Notes: generated by a model not told the origin, from the letters alone. A stretch of DNA of 64,000 nucleotides from VGBV01 sp963813725 (GCA_963813725.1 CAWFAI010000013.1:186001-250000); one strand, 5' to 3'; counted from the stretch's first letter, positions 7,566 through 17,592 are shown. Program-made: numbers and translations.

Positions 7566-7838
7566 ATGGCAAGACAGCAGAGAACCCAGCAGGGCGGTCA
7601 GGGGCGCGGCAGGCGCCGCGGCCTCAGCGATCGCGGGCGCCCGCGCAAGTACACGCGGCTGAACGTCGAGGTGATCGACTACAAGGACATCGCCACCCTG
7701 CGCCGCTTCATCTCGGACCGCGGCAAGACCCGGTCGCGCCGCGTCACCGGGCTCTCCCGCCGCCACCAGCAGCAGCTCGCGCTGTCCGTGAAGCGGGCCC
7801 GCGAGCTGGCCCTGCTGCCCTACGTCGGCGAGCGCTGA
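7566..7838 (+). CDS. rpsR: 30S ribosomal protein S18
   Basis: A 90-aa S18. The family core is clear: YIDYKDIATLRRF-type segment (VIDYKDIATLRRFISDRGK), then RRVTGLSRRHQQQLALSVKRARELALLPY. The zinc-type N-terminal Cys residues of some S18 proteins are absent. The start is either ATG 7566 (used here) or the in-frame ATG at 7554 (MARPMARQQ); neither has a ribosome site. The stop overlaps the rplI ATG by one base. Confidence 0.93.
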   Translation: MARQQRTQQGGQGRGRRRGLSDRGRPRKYTRLNVEVIDYKDIATLRRFISDRGKTRSRRVTGLSRRHQQQLALSVKRARELALLPYVGER

Positions 7839-8290
7839 TGGCCGAGGCCGTTCTGCTCAAGGACGTCGAGGGCCTCGGCGGCGCCGGCGACGCGGTGGAC
7901 GTCTCGCCGGGCTACCTGCGCAACTTCCTCGTCCCCCGCAAGCTCGCCCAGCCCGCCACCAAGGGGGCGCTGGAGGAGGCCCGCCGCAAGCTCGAGCGGG
8001 CCGAGGAGGAGGAGCGCAAGGCAGCCGAGCGCGCCGACGAGACGGCGGCGCTGCTGGCGAAGACGGTGCTGACGATCAACCACCAGGCCGGCGAGGACGG
8101 AAAGCTGTTCGGGTCTGTCACCTCGAAGGAGATCGCCGAGGCGATCCAGGCCGCCCGCGGCCTGAAGGTCGACAAGAAGAAGATCCGCCTGGACGAGCCC
8201 ATCCGCGAGACGGGCAGCTTCATGGTCGAGATCGAGGTCGGCGGCGGGGTCACCACCAAGGTGAAGACGATCGTCGCCGACGCGAAGTAG
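7838..8290 (+). CDS. rplI: 50S ribosomal protein L9
   Basis: A 150-aa L9 protein, binding 23S rRNA near the L1 stalk. The N-terminal domain AVLLKDVEGLGGAGDAVDVSPGYLRNFLVPRKLA is diagnostic, followed by the long Glu/Arg/Ala helix and the C-terminal RNA-binding domain with LFGSVTSKEIAEAI. The ATG overlaps the rpsR stop (TGATG), indicating coupled translation. Confidence 0.96.
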   Translation: MAEAVLLKDVEGLGGAGDAVDVSPGYLRNFLVPRKLAQPATKGALEEARRKLERAEEEERKAAERADETAALLAKTVLTINHQAGEDGKLFGSVTSKEIAEAIQAARGLKVDKKKIRLDEPIRETGSFMVEIEVGGGVTTKVKTIVADAK

Positions 8291-8307
8291 CCGCTTCCGC
8301 CTGCCCT

Positions 8308-8324
8308 CTCCGCTCCTAGCGGAG
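8308..8324 (+). terminator. Hairpin after rplI (weak terminator)
   Basis: CTCCGCT / AGCGGAG with a 3-nt loop, 18 bases after the rplI stop. It lacks a T-run, so termination strength is uncertain. Confidence 0.4.
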
Positions 8325-8467
8325 GACCCTCGAAATTCCGTTCCCGCAAATACCCTGAACCGTGCGCGCGCAGGCACGCGGGTTGTGATTTTCTTGTGAC
8401 CGGCCAGCGCGGAGGGCTCGCCGCCGGGGCCGAGGTTTCTCCGCCGGATCCTTGAGGACACTGGACA

Positions 8468-8485
8468 GTCGGTCCTGCGACCGAC
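8468..8485 (+). promoter_or_regulatory. Stable hairpin in the dnaB leader
   Basis: GTCGGTC (8468-8474), loop CTGC, GACCGAC (8479-8485): a perfect 7-bp stem ending 17 bases before the GAGGAG ribosome site of dnaB. The 220-bp gap from rplI to dnaB also holds a TACCCT -10-like hexamer near 8352. An mRNA leader with this hairpin is plausible; a DNA operator is the alternative. Confidence 0.4.
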
Positions 8486-8511
8486 CGCGCGCGAGCGCGA
8501 GAGAGGAGCAG

Positions 8512-9999
8512 TTGGCGAACAACGGGAAAACCAGCGGCGTCGTCCCCCCTCAGAACCTGGAGGCGGAGGAGTCGGTGCTGGGCGCGATGATGGTGAGCCA
8601 GGCCACCATCGAGCCGGTGCTGCTGGACGTCCGCCTGCAGGCGGAGGACTTCTATCGCGACCGGCACCGCTCGATCTTCACGGCGATCATCCGCCTGAAC
8701 GAGAACGCCGATCCCGTCGACGTCCTCACCGTCACCGAGCAGCTCACCCAGCACGGCGAGCTGGAGCAGATCGGCGGCAAGGACGTGGTCGCAAGCCTCG
8801 CCGCCAAGGTCCCGGCGCCCGGCAGCGCCAAGCATTACGCCGAGATCGTCAAGCAGAACTCGCTGATGAGGCGGCTCGACGCCGCCGCCAAGACGATCCA
8901 GCAGTCCGTCGCCGACCGCGACGGCGAGCCCACGGCGATGGTCGAGCAGGCCGAGCGCCTGCTCTTCCAGGTCGCCCACGAGGAGCAGGCGGCGGATTTC
9001 CGCGAGATCAAGGACATCCTCTCCGATGAGATCGACAAGCTCGAGGCCCTCGCCGCCGGGGACGGCTCGCTGACCGGAGTCGCGGCGGGCTTCCGCGACC
9101 TCGACCACATCACGGGCGGCTTCCAGCCCGGCAACCTGATCATCCTGGCCGGGAGGCCGGCCATGGGCAAGTCGGCTGTGGTCTGCAACATCGCCGAGAA
9201 CGTCGCTCTCAACGGCAAGAAGCCGGTGGCGCTGTTCTCGCTGGAGATGTCGGAGATGGAGCTGGCACATCGCTTCATCGCCTCGCAGGCGCGGCTGGCC
9301 GGGGACCGGCTGCGCAAGGGCCGCGTCGCCAAGGGCGACTGGCCCAAGGTCGTGAAGGCGTGCAACAAGCTCGAGACGGCCCCTCTGTGGATCGACGACT
9401 CCTCCGACCTGGGCCTGCTGGAGCTGCGCGCGAAGGCCCGACGGCTGCACGCGCAGGAGAAGAGCCGTGGGAACGGCGGCCTGGGGCTGGTGATCGTCGA
9501 CTACCTGCAGCTGATGCGCTCGGATGACCCCCGCGCCAACCGCGTCGAGCAGGTCGCGCAGTTCAGCCGCGGCCTGAAGATCCTGGCCCGCGAGCTGGCC
9601 GTCCCCGTGATCGGCATCTCGCAGCTCTCCCGTGCGCCGGAGCAGCGACCCGACAAGCGCCCGATCCTCTCGGACCTTCGGGAGTCGGGTTCCATCGAGC
9701 AGGACGCGGACCTGGTCGGCTTCCTCTATCGCGACGAGTACTACAAGAAGGAGGAATCCGACGAGCCCGGCGTCGCCGAGCTGATCATCTCCAAGCACCG
9801 CAACGGCCCGATCAAGACCGTGAAGCTGGCTTTCCTCAGCCACGTCCCGAAGTTCGCCGACCTCTCGGCCGAGGACCGCCAGCCGGTCGACCAGGCCGCC
9901 GGCGAGGGGCCCCCTCTGGAGGACTTCGGCATGGGCGGCGGCGCCGAGGGGAACGGCCGCGGACACGGGCCGGACGACGATTTCGCTGAGGAGCTCTGA
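8512..9999 (+). CDS. dnaB: Replicative DNA helicase DnaB
   Basis: Hexameric 5'-3' helicase of the replisome, about 495 aa, no intein. The N-terminal domain starts PPQNLEAEESVLGAM; the RecA-like domain has Walker A GRPAMGKSA (about residue 213), FSLEMSEMEL, Walker B LVIVDYLQLM and ISQLSR, then SDLRESGSIEQDAD and KHRNGP. The TTG at 8512 is used because GAGAGGAG lies just upstream; the longer in-frame ATG at 8452 would add 20 residues unlike DnaB. A helicase-loader gene follows 2 bp later. Confidence 0.96.
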   Translation: MANNGKTSGVVPPQNLEAEESVLGAMMVSQATIEPVLLDVRLQAEDFYRDRHRSIFTAIIRLNENADPVDVLTVTEQLTQHGELEQIGGKDVVASLAAKVPAPGSAKHYAEIVKQNSLMRRLDAAAKTIQQSVADRDGEPTAMVEQAERLLFQVAHEEQAADFREIKDILSDEIDKLEALAAGDGSLTGVAAGFRDLDHITGGFQPGNLIILAGRPAMGKSAVVCNIAENVALNGKKPVALFSLEMSEMELAHRFIASQARLAGDRLRKGRVAKGDWPKVVKACNKLETAPLWIDDSSDLGLLELRAKARRLHAQEKSRGNGGLGLVIVDYLQLMRSDDPRANRVEQVAQFSRGLKILARELAVPVIGISQLSRAPEQRPDKRPILSDLRESGSIEQDADLVGFLYRDEYYKKEESDEPGVAELIISKHRNGPIKTVKLAFLSHVPKFADLSAEDRQPVDQAAGEGPPLEDFGMGGGAEGNGRGHGPDDDFAEEL

Positions 10000-10001
10000 G
10001 C

Positions 10002-10787
10002 GTGCGCGCCGCGGCCAGCGCCGACAGCCAGCCCACCTGCCCCCTGGGAGTCTGCGACGGATCGGGTTGGATCCTGGGCCCCGAGGACATCGCTCGGGCC
10101 TGCGAGTGCCGCCAGCGCACGATCGCACGTGCGCGTCTGCGCGGCCTCGCCTCGGTGATCCCGGCCAAGTACCGCGGCGTCTCCTTCGACCGCCCGCCGG
10201 TCACCGAGATCGCCCAGGACGTCGTGCGCCCCGTTCGCGAGTACTGCGCCTCGATCGAAGAGATGATCGACTCGGGCCGCGGCCTGTGGTTCTACGGCGA
10301 TCCCGGGACCGGCAAGACCACCCTGGCGATGCTGGTCTCAAAGACGGCGCTCGAGCGAGGTCGCTCGGTTGCGATCTACTCGATGCCGAAGCTGCTGGCC
10401 CGCATCCGCCGCACCTACGACGCGGCCGTCGGCGAGCAGTCCTACGCCGAGCTGTTCGAGCGGCTCGCGACCGTCGACCTGCTGCACATCGACGACCTCG
10501 GCACCGAGAACCGGACCGAGTGGGTGCTCGAGCAGCTCTACTCGCTGATCAACGAGCGCTATGAGAGCGAGCGGGCCCTGGTCGTGACCACCAACCACGA
10601 CGACGCGGCGCTGGAGGAGCAGGTGGGGGCGCGCGTGGTCTCGCGGCTGGGCGACATGTGCGAGACGCTGCCGCTGTTCGGCGATGACCGCCGCCTGCGC
10701 CTGGCGCCGCCTCCCGGGGGCCGGCAGGACCCGGCGGCGGGCGGCCAGGCGCCGCCGGGCGGCGCCCTGGGGCCCCTGGACCACTAG
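10002..10787 (+). CDS. DnaC/DnaI-like helicase loader (AAA+ ATPase)
   Basis: A 261-aa AAA+ ATPase of the DnaC/DnaI/IstB group. The N-terminus has four Cys (residues 13, 18, 34, 36: CPLGVC and CECR), like the zinc region of DnaI. Walker A is GDPGTGKTT (about residue 100), Walker B LLHIDDLG, sensor-1 VVTTNHDD, and an Arg-finger region ARVVSRLGDMCE. It lies 2 bp after dnaB, so loading DnaB onto origin DNA is the natural inference. The C-terminal 35 residues are Gly/Pro/Ala rich. No transposase is nearby, so an IstB role is unlikely. Confidence 0.85.
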   Translation: MRAAASADSQPTCPLGVCDGSGWILGPEDIARACECRQRTIARARLRGLASVIPAKYRGVSFDRPPVTEIAQDVVRPVREYCASIEEMIDSGRGLWFYGDPGTGKTTLAMLVSKTALERGRSVAIYSMPKLLARIRRTYDAAVGEQSYAELFERLATVDLLHIDDLGTENRTEWVLEQLYSLINERYESERALVVTTNHDDAALEEQVGARVVSRLGDMCETLPLFGDDRRLRLAPPPGGRQDPAAGGQAPPGGALGPLDH

Positions 10788-10803
10788 CGCCGCCCCGGCA
10801 CTC

Positions 10804-10809
10804 CATAAT
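10804..10809 (+). promoter_or_regulatory. -10 element of a leaderless promoter for purA
   Basis: CATAAT followed by exactly 8 bases and then the GTG start of purA. No ribosome site lies between them, so the transcript probably begins at or next to the start codon. Confidence 0.5.
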
Positions 10810-10817
10810 CCTCGGTC

Positions 10818-12170
10818 GTGCCCGGATTGGTCATAGTCGGCGCCCAGTGGGGCGATGAGGGCAAGGGAAAGGTCGTGGACCTGCTCGCCGAGCGGGCCGA
10901 CGTCGTCGTGCGCTTTCAGGGCGGCAACAACGCCGGCCACACGATCGTGCGAGACGGCGAGACCTTCAAGTTCCACCTGATCCCCTCGGGGATCCTCTAC
11001 CCCGGCAAGACGTGCGCCATCGGCAACGGCGTCGTCGTCGACCCGGGTGTGCTGACCGACGAGATCGAGTCGCTGCGCGGCCGCGGCGTCGACGTCAGCG
11101 GCCTCAAGCTCTCGGCCAACGCGCACCTGATCATGCCCTACCACGTGCTGCTGGACACGGCCGGAGAGCTGAAGCTGGGAAAGCTCGAGATCGGCACCAC
11201 CAGGCGCGGGATCGGGCCCGCCTACGCCGACAAGGCCGCGCGCCTGGGCATCCGGGTCCAGGACATGCTGGACGAGAAGATCCTGCGGCAGAAGATCCGC
11301 GCCGCGATGGAGTCCAAGACCCAGGCGCTGAAGGAGCTGGAGGTCGAGCGCAAGAAGCTCAAGGAGGCCGGCTCGAGCGGCGGCGACTTCGACGCGCGCC
11401 TGGACCTGCACACGATGGTCGAGGAGTACGTCACCTATGGCCACCGCCTAGAGCCCTACATCGCCGACACCGCAAAGCTCTGCTGGGAGGCGCTCGACCG
11501 TGGCGCCACGGTCCTGTTCGAGGGCGCCCAGGCGACGATGCTGGACCTGGACCACGGCACCTATCCCTTCGTCACCTCCTCCAACCCGGTCGCGGGCGCC
11601 GCCTGCGTGGGAGCCGGCGTCGGGCCGCGCGACATCGACGAGGTCTGGGGCATCACCAAGGCCTACGCGACCCGCGTCGGCGCCGGCCCCTTCCCCACCG
11701 AGCTCTTCGACGAGATCGGCGAGCACCTGGCCGATCGCGGCGGCGAGGTCGGCACCACCACCGGGCGCCCCCGCCGCTGCGGCTGGGTCGACCTGGTGGC
11801 GCTGCGCTACGCCGTGCGCCTGAACACGATGAACGCGCTGGTCGTGACCAAGCTCGACGTGCTGAGCGGCCTCGAGACGCTCAAGATCTGCACCCGCTAC
11901 CGCCACCCCGAGGGCGCTGTGTTCGACGAGTTCCCCTACCACCAGTCGATCATCCACACGGCCGAGCCGGAGTACGAGGAGCTTCCCGGCTTCGAGGGCG
12001 AGATCGGCGAGGCGCGCCGCGAATCGGACCTGCCCAAGGAGGCCCGCGACTACCTGACCGCGATCTCCGACCACGCCGGCGCCCCGATCCGCCTGGTCGG
12101 CGTCGGCCCCGGCCGCGACCAGGTCGTGTGGATGGGCGAGGAAGAGCGCAGCCTCAAGGCCGCCGCGTAA
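10818..12170 (+). CDS. purA: Adenylosuccinate synthetase
   Basis: Joins IMP and aspartate with GTP hydrolysis in AMP synthesis. About 450 aa. N-terminal GAQWGDEGKGK P-loop, FQGGNNAGHTI, then GTTRRGIGPAYADKAAR, FEGAQATMLDLDHGTYPFVTSSN, and the C-terminal VTKLDVL (GTP-specificity NKxD-like) region. An extended Lys/Glu-rich helical segment occurs around residues 165-200, as in other family members. The start is a leaderless-looking GTG. Confidence 0.97.
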   Translation: MPGLVIVGAQWGDEGKGKVVDLLAERADVVVRFQGGNNAGHTIVRDGETFKFHLIPSGILYPGKTCAIGNGVVVDPGVLTDEIESLRGRGVDVSGLKLSANAHLIMPYHVLLDTAGELKLGKLEIGTTRRGIGPAYADKAARLGIRVQDMLDEKILRQKIRAAMESKTQALKELEVERKKLKEAGSSGGDFDARLDLHTMVEEYVTYGHRLEPYIADTAKLCWEALDRGATVLFEGAQATMLDLDHGTYPFVTSSNPVAGAACVGAGVGPRDIDEVWGITKAYATRVGAGPFPTELFDEIGEHLADRGGEVGTTTGRPRRCGWVDLVALRYAVRLNTMNALVVTKLDVLSGLETLKICTRYRHPEGAVFDEFPYHQSIIHTAEPEYEELPGFEGEIGEARRESDLPKEARDYLTAISDHAGAPIRLVGVGPGRDQVVWMGEEERSLKAAA

Positions 12171-12237
12171 GGCCGCTCCAGCTGGGCCGCTCGCGGTCCT
12201 CGTTAGGTCTTTCCCGGCCCGGGTACCCTCGGTGCAG

Positions 12238-12648
12238 ATGCTCTACGGCAAGGAACACGTCGAGCGCTACCGCGCCACCGACGGCGAGGAAGGGCACATC
12301 TGGGAGCGCGGCTCGACCGTCGCGCTGCTCACCACCACCGGCCGCAAGAGCGGCGAGCAGCGCACGACGCCGCTGATCTACGGCACGTCGGGAGATGATC
12401 ACCTCGTGGTCGCCTCAAAAGGGGGCGAGGACGAGCCTCCGGCCTGGTACCTGAACCTGCAGGCCAATCCCGAGGCGGAGCTGCAGGTGAAGGGCGACCG
12501 CTTCAAGGTCCGCGCTCGCGATGCCACCCCCGAGGAGAAGCCGGAGATGTGGAAGCAGATGACGGCGCAGTGGCCCGACTACGACGCCTACCAGCAGAAG
12601 ACCGACCGCGAGATCCCGGTCGTCGTGCTCGAGACGCAGGACAGCTAG
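12238..12648 (+). CDS. Deazaflavin (F420)-dependent nitroreductase-family protein
   Basis: About 136 aa, of the small split-beta-barrel Ddn family that uses coenzyme F420H2 to reduce quinones or nitro compounds. Hallmarks: ALLTTTGRKSGEQRTTPLIY, VVASKGGEDEPPAWYLNLQANP, and a Glu/Lys C-terminal helix. The ATG at 12238 is preferred because TACCCT (12224-12229) lies 8 bases upstream as a leaderless -10; a GTG at 12232 is the alternative. The substrate cannot be told from sequence. Confidence 0.82.
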   Translation: MLYGKEHVERYRATDGEEGHIWERGSTVALLTTTGRKSGEQRTTPLIYGTSGDDHLVVASKGGEDEPPAWYLNLQANPEAELQVKGDRFKVRARDATPEEKPEMWKQMTAQWPDYDAYQQKTDREIPVVVLETQDS

Positions 12649-12670
12649 CCCGCGCCTCGCGCCTACCGGG

Positions 12671-13372
12671 CTACCGCAGCGAGCCGACCGCCGCCTGGGC
12701 CTCGGTGTCCGGGTCGACGCTTGGGATCAGGCCCTCGGCGGCGCTCGCCTTCTCGCCACGGCGCAGCATCCGCAGGCCCAGGATCGTCGCCGCGAGCACG
12801 GCGGTGACGCCGAAGCTGACCTGCAGCGAGACCACGCCCTCGCGGCTCCAGTAGACGTCGCGCAGGTCCAGCAGCAGCGCCGCCTCGTCGAAGGTCAGGC
12901 CCGCGCCCGCCCCGAAGCCGAAGCTGAGCAGCTCCTCGAGCCGCTCGTTGGCCGTGATCAGGCCGCCGCCGCCGCTGGCGAAGGCGATCAGGATGCCGGG
13001 CACGAAGTGGTGGATGTGGCGGCCGCCGAGCTTGATCGGCTCCGTCGGCCACCAGCCGCCGCGCTGGCCCCAGGTGGACAGGCGCACCAGCGCGAACGCC
13101 CCCACGAACCCCGTGAGGATGTTGAAGAGGATCGTCTCGTGCCTGGGCGCGACTTCATAGCCCTCGAAGGCGACGGCGACCGTGTCGCGGGTGGCGAGGC
13201 CGGCGGTGTCGATCAGGCTGTCGGGCGTGGGCACCTGCTCGCTCTCGCTCCGGCGGCGCGCCAGCCGCAGCGCCTCGCCGCCCAGCACGGCTCCGGCGGC
13301 CGCCACCGCCGCCACCGCCAGCCCCATGGTCGCGCGGCCCGCCCGCAGGCGATACCGCCTGCGTCGCAGCAT
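12671..13372 (-). CDS. Integral membrane protein, unknown function
   Basis: A 233-aa protein. Basic N-terminus (LRRRRYRLRAGR), a first membrane segment, a soluble stretch, then hydrophobic segments at ILFNILTGFVGAFALV, FVPGILIAFASGGGGLI and VTAVLAATILGLRML. A conspicuous GGRHIHHFVPGI motif lies at the start of one segment and could bind a metal or heme; I recall similar motifs in uncharacterised actinobacterial membrane proteins but cannot name the family. It converges with the F420-type gene, 22 bp apart. Confidence 0.7.
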   Translation of the reverse strand: MLRRRRYRLRAGRATMGLAVAAVAAAGAVLGGEALRLARRRSESEQVPTPDSLIDTAGLATRDTVAVAFEGYEVAPRHETILFNILTGFVGAFALVRLSTWGQRGGWWPTEPIKLGGRHIHHFVPGILIAFASGGGGLITANERLEELLSFGFGAGAGLTFDEAALLLDLRDVYWSREGVVSLQVSFGVTAVLAATILGLRMLRRGEKASAAEGLIPSVDPDTEAQAAVGSLR

Positions 13373-13530
13373 CAGGCGGCCGCCTGGTCGGGTGTCTGAA
13401 AGCAGGTCATGCCCACGGAGCCGATGATGCTAGCCAGCGGCCCCAGATCGAACATCCGGATAAAGGTCTCAGGAGGCGCTGCCGATGGGCTTCGCATGGG
13501 AATGATCGCCTCGGTTGCATACGTCGAAAA

Positions 13531-13567
13531 CCCCTCTACAGAGCCAAATACCCCAGTTTTGGAGGGG
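13531..13567 (+). other. Interrupted hairpin in a less G+C-rich intergenic stretch
   Basis: Outer arms CCCCT (13531-13535) and AGGGG (13563-13567) enclose CCAAA (13544-13548) and TTTGG (13558-13562), with an 8-nt bulge on one side and a 9-nt loop. It lies in 13373-13600, which has no convincing gene and is visibly more AT-rich than its surroundings. Role unknown: terminator, leader structure or chance. Confidence 0.3.
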
Positions 13568-13600
13568 CCGGAGTCCGCCCGCGACGATAGAGTTCCGCCC

Positions 13601-13705
13601 ATGCGGAGGCTGCTTTCGCCCGTCAACGCCGGCGTCAACGCCGCGCGTCACGTGTTCTGGTTCATCAGCTATCACGCGCAGGGCTCACAGCGGCCCGGCC
13701 GCTGA
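13601..13705 (+). CDS. Candidate leaderless small protein, 34 aa
   Basis: An ATG at 13601 is preceded by TAGAGT and 7 bases, the arrangement seen at leaderless starts elsewhere in this window. The peptide (MRRLLSPVNAGVNAARHVF, then WFISYHAQGSQRPGR) has an amphipathic basic start and mostly G/C-ending codons. I recognise no family. The same frame is open further upstream without a good start. It could be spurious. Confidence 0.3.
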   Translation: MRRLLSPVNAGVNAARHVFWFISYHAQGSQRPGR

Positions 13706-13795
13706 GCAAGCCTTTTCCAGCTCCGGGCAGGAGACAGGGGAGGCAAGGGCGGCCAAGGAAGGCCCGCCCAGCCACGCCTCCGATTCCGGCTGGGC

Positions 13796-16521
13796 CTAGG
13801 GCCCGGTCCAGCCGTTGGCGTAGCAGGGCCTGATGACCGGCCCCGGGTCCGTGCACGGCAGGATGAAGCCGTTCGGGTCGAGGAACTGCTCGATGTGCGC
13901 CAGGCCGTCGACCGAGCGGCGCGGGTAGCCGTGCGGGTCCTCGCCGTGGCCGGTCTGCGGCCGCGGCGGCACCTCGTCGTTCGGCGGCACGCCCGAGCCC
14001 TGGCAGGTGTTGGTCAACGGCACCGGTGAGGCCGGGTTGTTGGTGCACTCGATCACGGCCTCGCCGACCCCGTCGTTGAAGTAGCTGACCGGGCCGCCGT
14101 CGTAGTAGACCAGCGCCGAGCCGGTGAACGGGGTGAAGCTCGGCCCCGAGCCGAAGTCGATCCCGGGGATCTGCAGGAAGGGGTTCGACTCCCAGTGGCG
14201 GCCGGGGTCCACGGCCGGCTTGTAGATGCTGGCCCCGATCGTGCGCGCCTCGACCTCGGCCGTGATGTTCGCGACCTGGTGGTCGCCCACCGCGGCCTGC
14301 AGCAGCAGCTCCTTCGCCTGGGTGTTCGCCAGCGGGTCGCTGGTGATGTGGTGCGCGTAGCCGTTGGTCTCGCCGCGGTCCCACAGCAGCTGCATCATCG
14401 ACAGGATCAGCGGCCGCTCGAGCTCGTTCGGGTAGAAGGCGTAGAGGCCGACCGACGGCAGCTCGGCGTACTCGTCGAAGTCGACGCTGCGGCGCAGCAG
14501 CGTCGAGTAGTTCATCCCGTTCACGTTCAGCACCGAGCGCTCGATGTCGGGCGAGAGCGCCGTCAGCGCGCCGCCCATGATCGCGCCCTGGCTGATCCCC
14601 TCGAAGTAGAGGTGCGAGGTGTCGATCACCGGCTCGAGGCCCGACGCCGGCATCCACCTGGAAGGCCGGGTCGTCGTTGAACCCGTCCGGGTGCTGCATC
14701 GCCCGGCCGAGGTAGTGGAAGTTGACGAACCCCTGCTGCATGCGGTCCACCATGCGGTGGAAGTTCGAGAGGTCCACGAGCGAGGCGCTGACGGTCCGCG
14801 ATGTCGTCGCTCGGAGAAGCCGGCCCAGTTCGTCGCGCACCAGACCGAGTTCTGCTGGTGCGCGAGCCGCGCCTGGCCGTTGACCTGCGTGTATTCGCCC
14901 AGCAGGCCGTGGCCGTAGGTGCCCGGCTTGGCCGGCACCACCGCGCCGCCATCGTCGTCGACCGACTCGGGGATGATGCAGCGGAACCTGACGCCGAAGC
15001 TGCCCTCCGGGTCCCTGGCAAAGCTCGAGGGTTCCAGCGTCGGGTCGTCCTCGCCCGGGGCGAAGCTGAACCGCGAGAACGGCGGGCACTGTCGGCTGGT
15101 CGAGGTAGCAGGGGACGTTGGTGAGCTCGCCGTCCACCTGGCGCAGCACATTGCCGCCGGGGCCGTCGGGGTCGCTGGTGCCCGTGATCGTGAACGACGG
15201 CGCTGCGCCGTCGATGACGCCGTCGCCGGGCGTGTCGTCGCCGTCCTCGTCGCCGTCGATCGGGTCGCCTGGGGCCGCGTCGCCGATGCGCAGCAGCGCG
15301 TCGTCGCGCATGTCCACGGCGCGGCCGGTGAGGCTGTCCTCGCTGGCGACCGTGAAGTCCCAGGCCATGTAGAGGTTCGAGCGCTGGAAGCCGTTCTGCT
15401 GCAGCGTCGAGATCAGGCTCTCGATGTGCGGGCGGCGGCTCTCGACCGGCGCCTGCTGGGTGATCAGGCGGTCGCGATAGACGCGGAAGGGCAGCGGCGG
15501 CTCCACCGGGTTGCCCTGCGCGTTCTTGAGGTTGCGCAGCGCGACGATGTAGCGGGCGCCCTCGTCGAAGTTGCGGGCCGGCCTGATGATCAGGTTGGAG
15601 TTGGCAGGGTTGCCGGACTTGCTCGCCAGCAGCGGGTTGGCGTCCACCTCGGCCCAGACCGGGTGGCGCTCGCCGGTCTCGGCGTTGATCACGACGACGG
15701 GCTGGTTGTCGTCGTCGTAGGCGCGCAGGTTGTTGATCGGGACGATGCCCGAGGCGTTGAACGCGGCCTGCGTCTGGACCTCGGGGACCTTGACGATGAT
15801 CAGGTTGCCCGGGCTGAAGCCGTCGGCGCGCAGGTAGTCGTCGTTGTCGATCGGCGGCCCGATCTTGTTGGCCGGCATCGAGGCCTGGGCGAGGTTGAGG
15901 CGGCGCCCGGTGTCGGTGCTGGGGTCGGCGACCGTGAAGTAGTCGTTCGGCCACGGCTGCAGGCAGACGGCCGGGTCGATGAAGTCGCAGCGGTCGGCGT
16001 TCGCGGTCGGGATCGGGTCGCCCTTGTAGGGCTTCGCGACCGGGTTCTCGGAGGGGACGCTGCACTTGCCCAGGTCGAGGTCGAGCGCGGTCGTGGTGCT
16101 GCTCTTCCCCTTCTTGCCGTTCTTCTTGCGGAACTTGGCCTTGGCGCGGAGGCTGTCGGCCGCGCAGCCGCCCAGGATCTGCCTGCCCTGGTCGGTGAGC
16201 TTCGCCGTGTGGACCTTGGAGGCGGCGGCCTTCGGCTTGCCGCTCGAGCCCTGCTTGGCCTTGTAGCCGCCGACCTTGCCGAGCGAGGCGCCGTCAGCGA
16301 GCGCGAGGATCGTGACCTTGCCCTTGCCGCCCTTGACCGTGACGGCGCCGGCCTCGAGGATCGCGGCCTGGCTGGTGCTGGTGACGCGGGCGCCGCCGCC
16401 CTTCTTGCCCTTGCCCTCGGCGTCGGCGCCCAGCAGCAGGCCGCCGAGCATGGCGGCGCAGCCGAGGCCGGCGGCGATCGCGGTGACGCTGGGACTTGGG
16501 CAGCGACTCCATTCGCCTCAC
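13796..16521 (-). pseudogene. Secreted alpha/beta-hydrolase (esterase/lipase-like) gene broken by several frameshifts
   Basis: One long protein is readable only by changing frame repeatedly. It starts at GTG 16521 (GGGAG 8 bases upstream; VRRMESLPK), continues in a second frame with a hydrophobic signal (SVTAIAAGLGCAAMLGGLLLG), a Lys/Gly-rich segment, then WPNDYFTVADPSTDTGRRL and an N-terminal beta domain. Frame changes lie near 16495, 15090, 14812, 14800 and 14645. The catalytic part has the nucleophile elbow GISQG (residues EGISQGAIMGG) and ends CYANGWTGP at 13796. Reassembled length is about 900 codons. The conserved peptides on both sides of each break argue for recent indels or sequencing errors. 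The overall look is of an exported lipase-like hydrolase; the substrate is unknown. Confidence 0.7.
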
Positions 16522-16572
16522 AGCAGCACTCCCTCTCTGCTCTTGCTGAAACGTACTCGGTGAAAAGCGGCC

Positions 16573-16603
16573 GGCGCCCCGGCCACATGCTGGCCGGGGC
16601 GCC
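16573..16603 (-). terminator. Strong intrinsic terminator after the poly-lysine-tailed protein gene
   Basis: A 13-bp perfect stem, GGCGCCCCGGCCA / TGGCCGGGGCGCC, with a 5-nt loop. Read on the minus strand it is followed by GGCCGCTTTT. It lies 22 bases after the stop of the upstream minus-strand gene and ahead of the esterase-like gene. Confidence 0.8.
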
Positions 16604-16623
16604 TTCCGTTCAGTCAGAAGCGC

Positions 16624-17420
<797 letters not shown>

Positions 17421-17485
17421 TTGCTCTCCTTGCTTGGCGGGCATCCCACACCCGCGTCATGACTCTTTAACAACACACTCTCCCG

Positions 17486-17507
17486 GTAGTCGCGTAAAGC
17501 CGACTAC
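17486..17507. promoter_or_regulatory. Dyad GTAGTCG-N8-CGACTAC in a divergent promoter region
   Basis: Perfect 7-bp arms at 17486-17492 and 17501-17507, spacing typical of a dimeric repressor site. It lies between the divergent genes starting at 17420 (minus) and 17593 (plus). No regulator gene is adjacent. Confidence 0.45.
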
Positions 17508-17522
17508 TTTGAATTCGAAGCT

Positions 17523-17538
17523 TTGGCCGTGTGGCCAA
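17523..17538. promoter_or_regulatory. Second dyad TTGGCC-GTGT-GGCCAA
   Basis: Perfect 6-bp arms with a 4-nt centre, 15 bp downstream of the first dyad and about 40 bp before a TAGGGT -10-like hexamer of the GlsB-family gene. It could be an operator or a small hairpin. Confidence 0.4.
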
Positions 17539-17592
17539 TCCCTCCTGGACCGGGGACCATACAGTCCGATTCCACCCAGATAGGGTCTCGCC

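Noticed and set aside
13480..13515. GCATGGGAATGATCGCCTCGG, similar to the conserved loop of the palindromic element
   Set aside because: The similarity covers only part of the loop with gaps, and no flanking stems pair.
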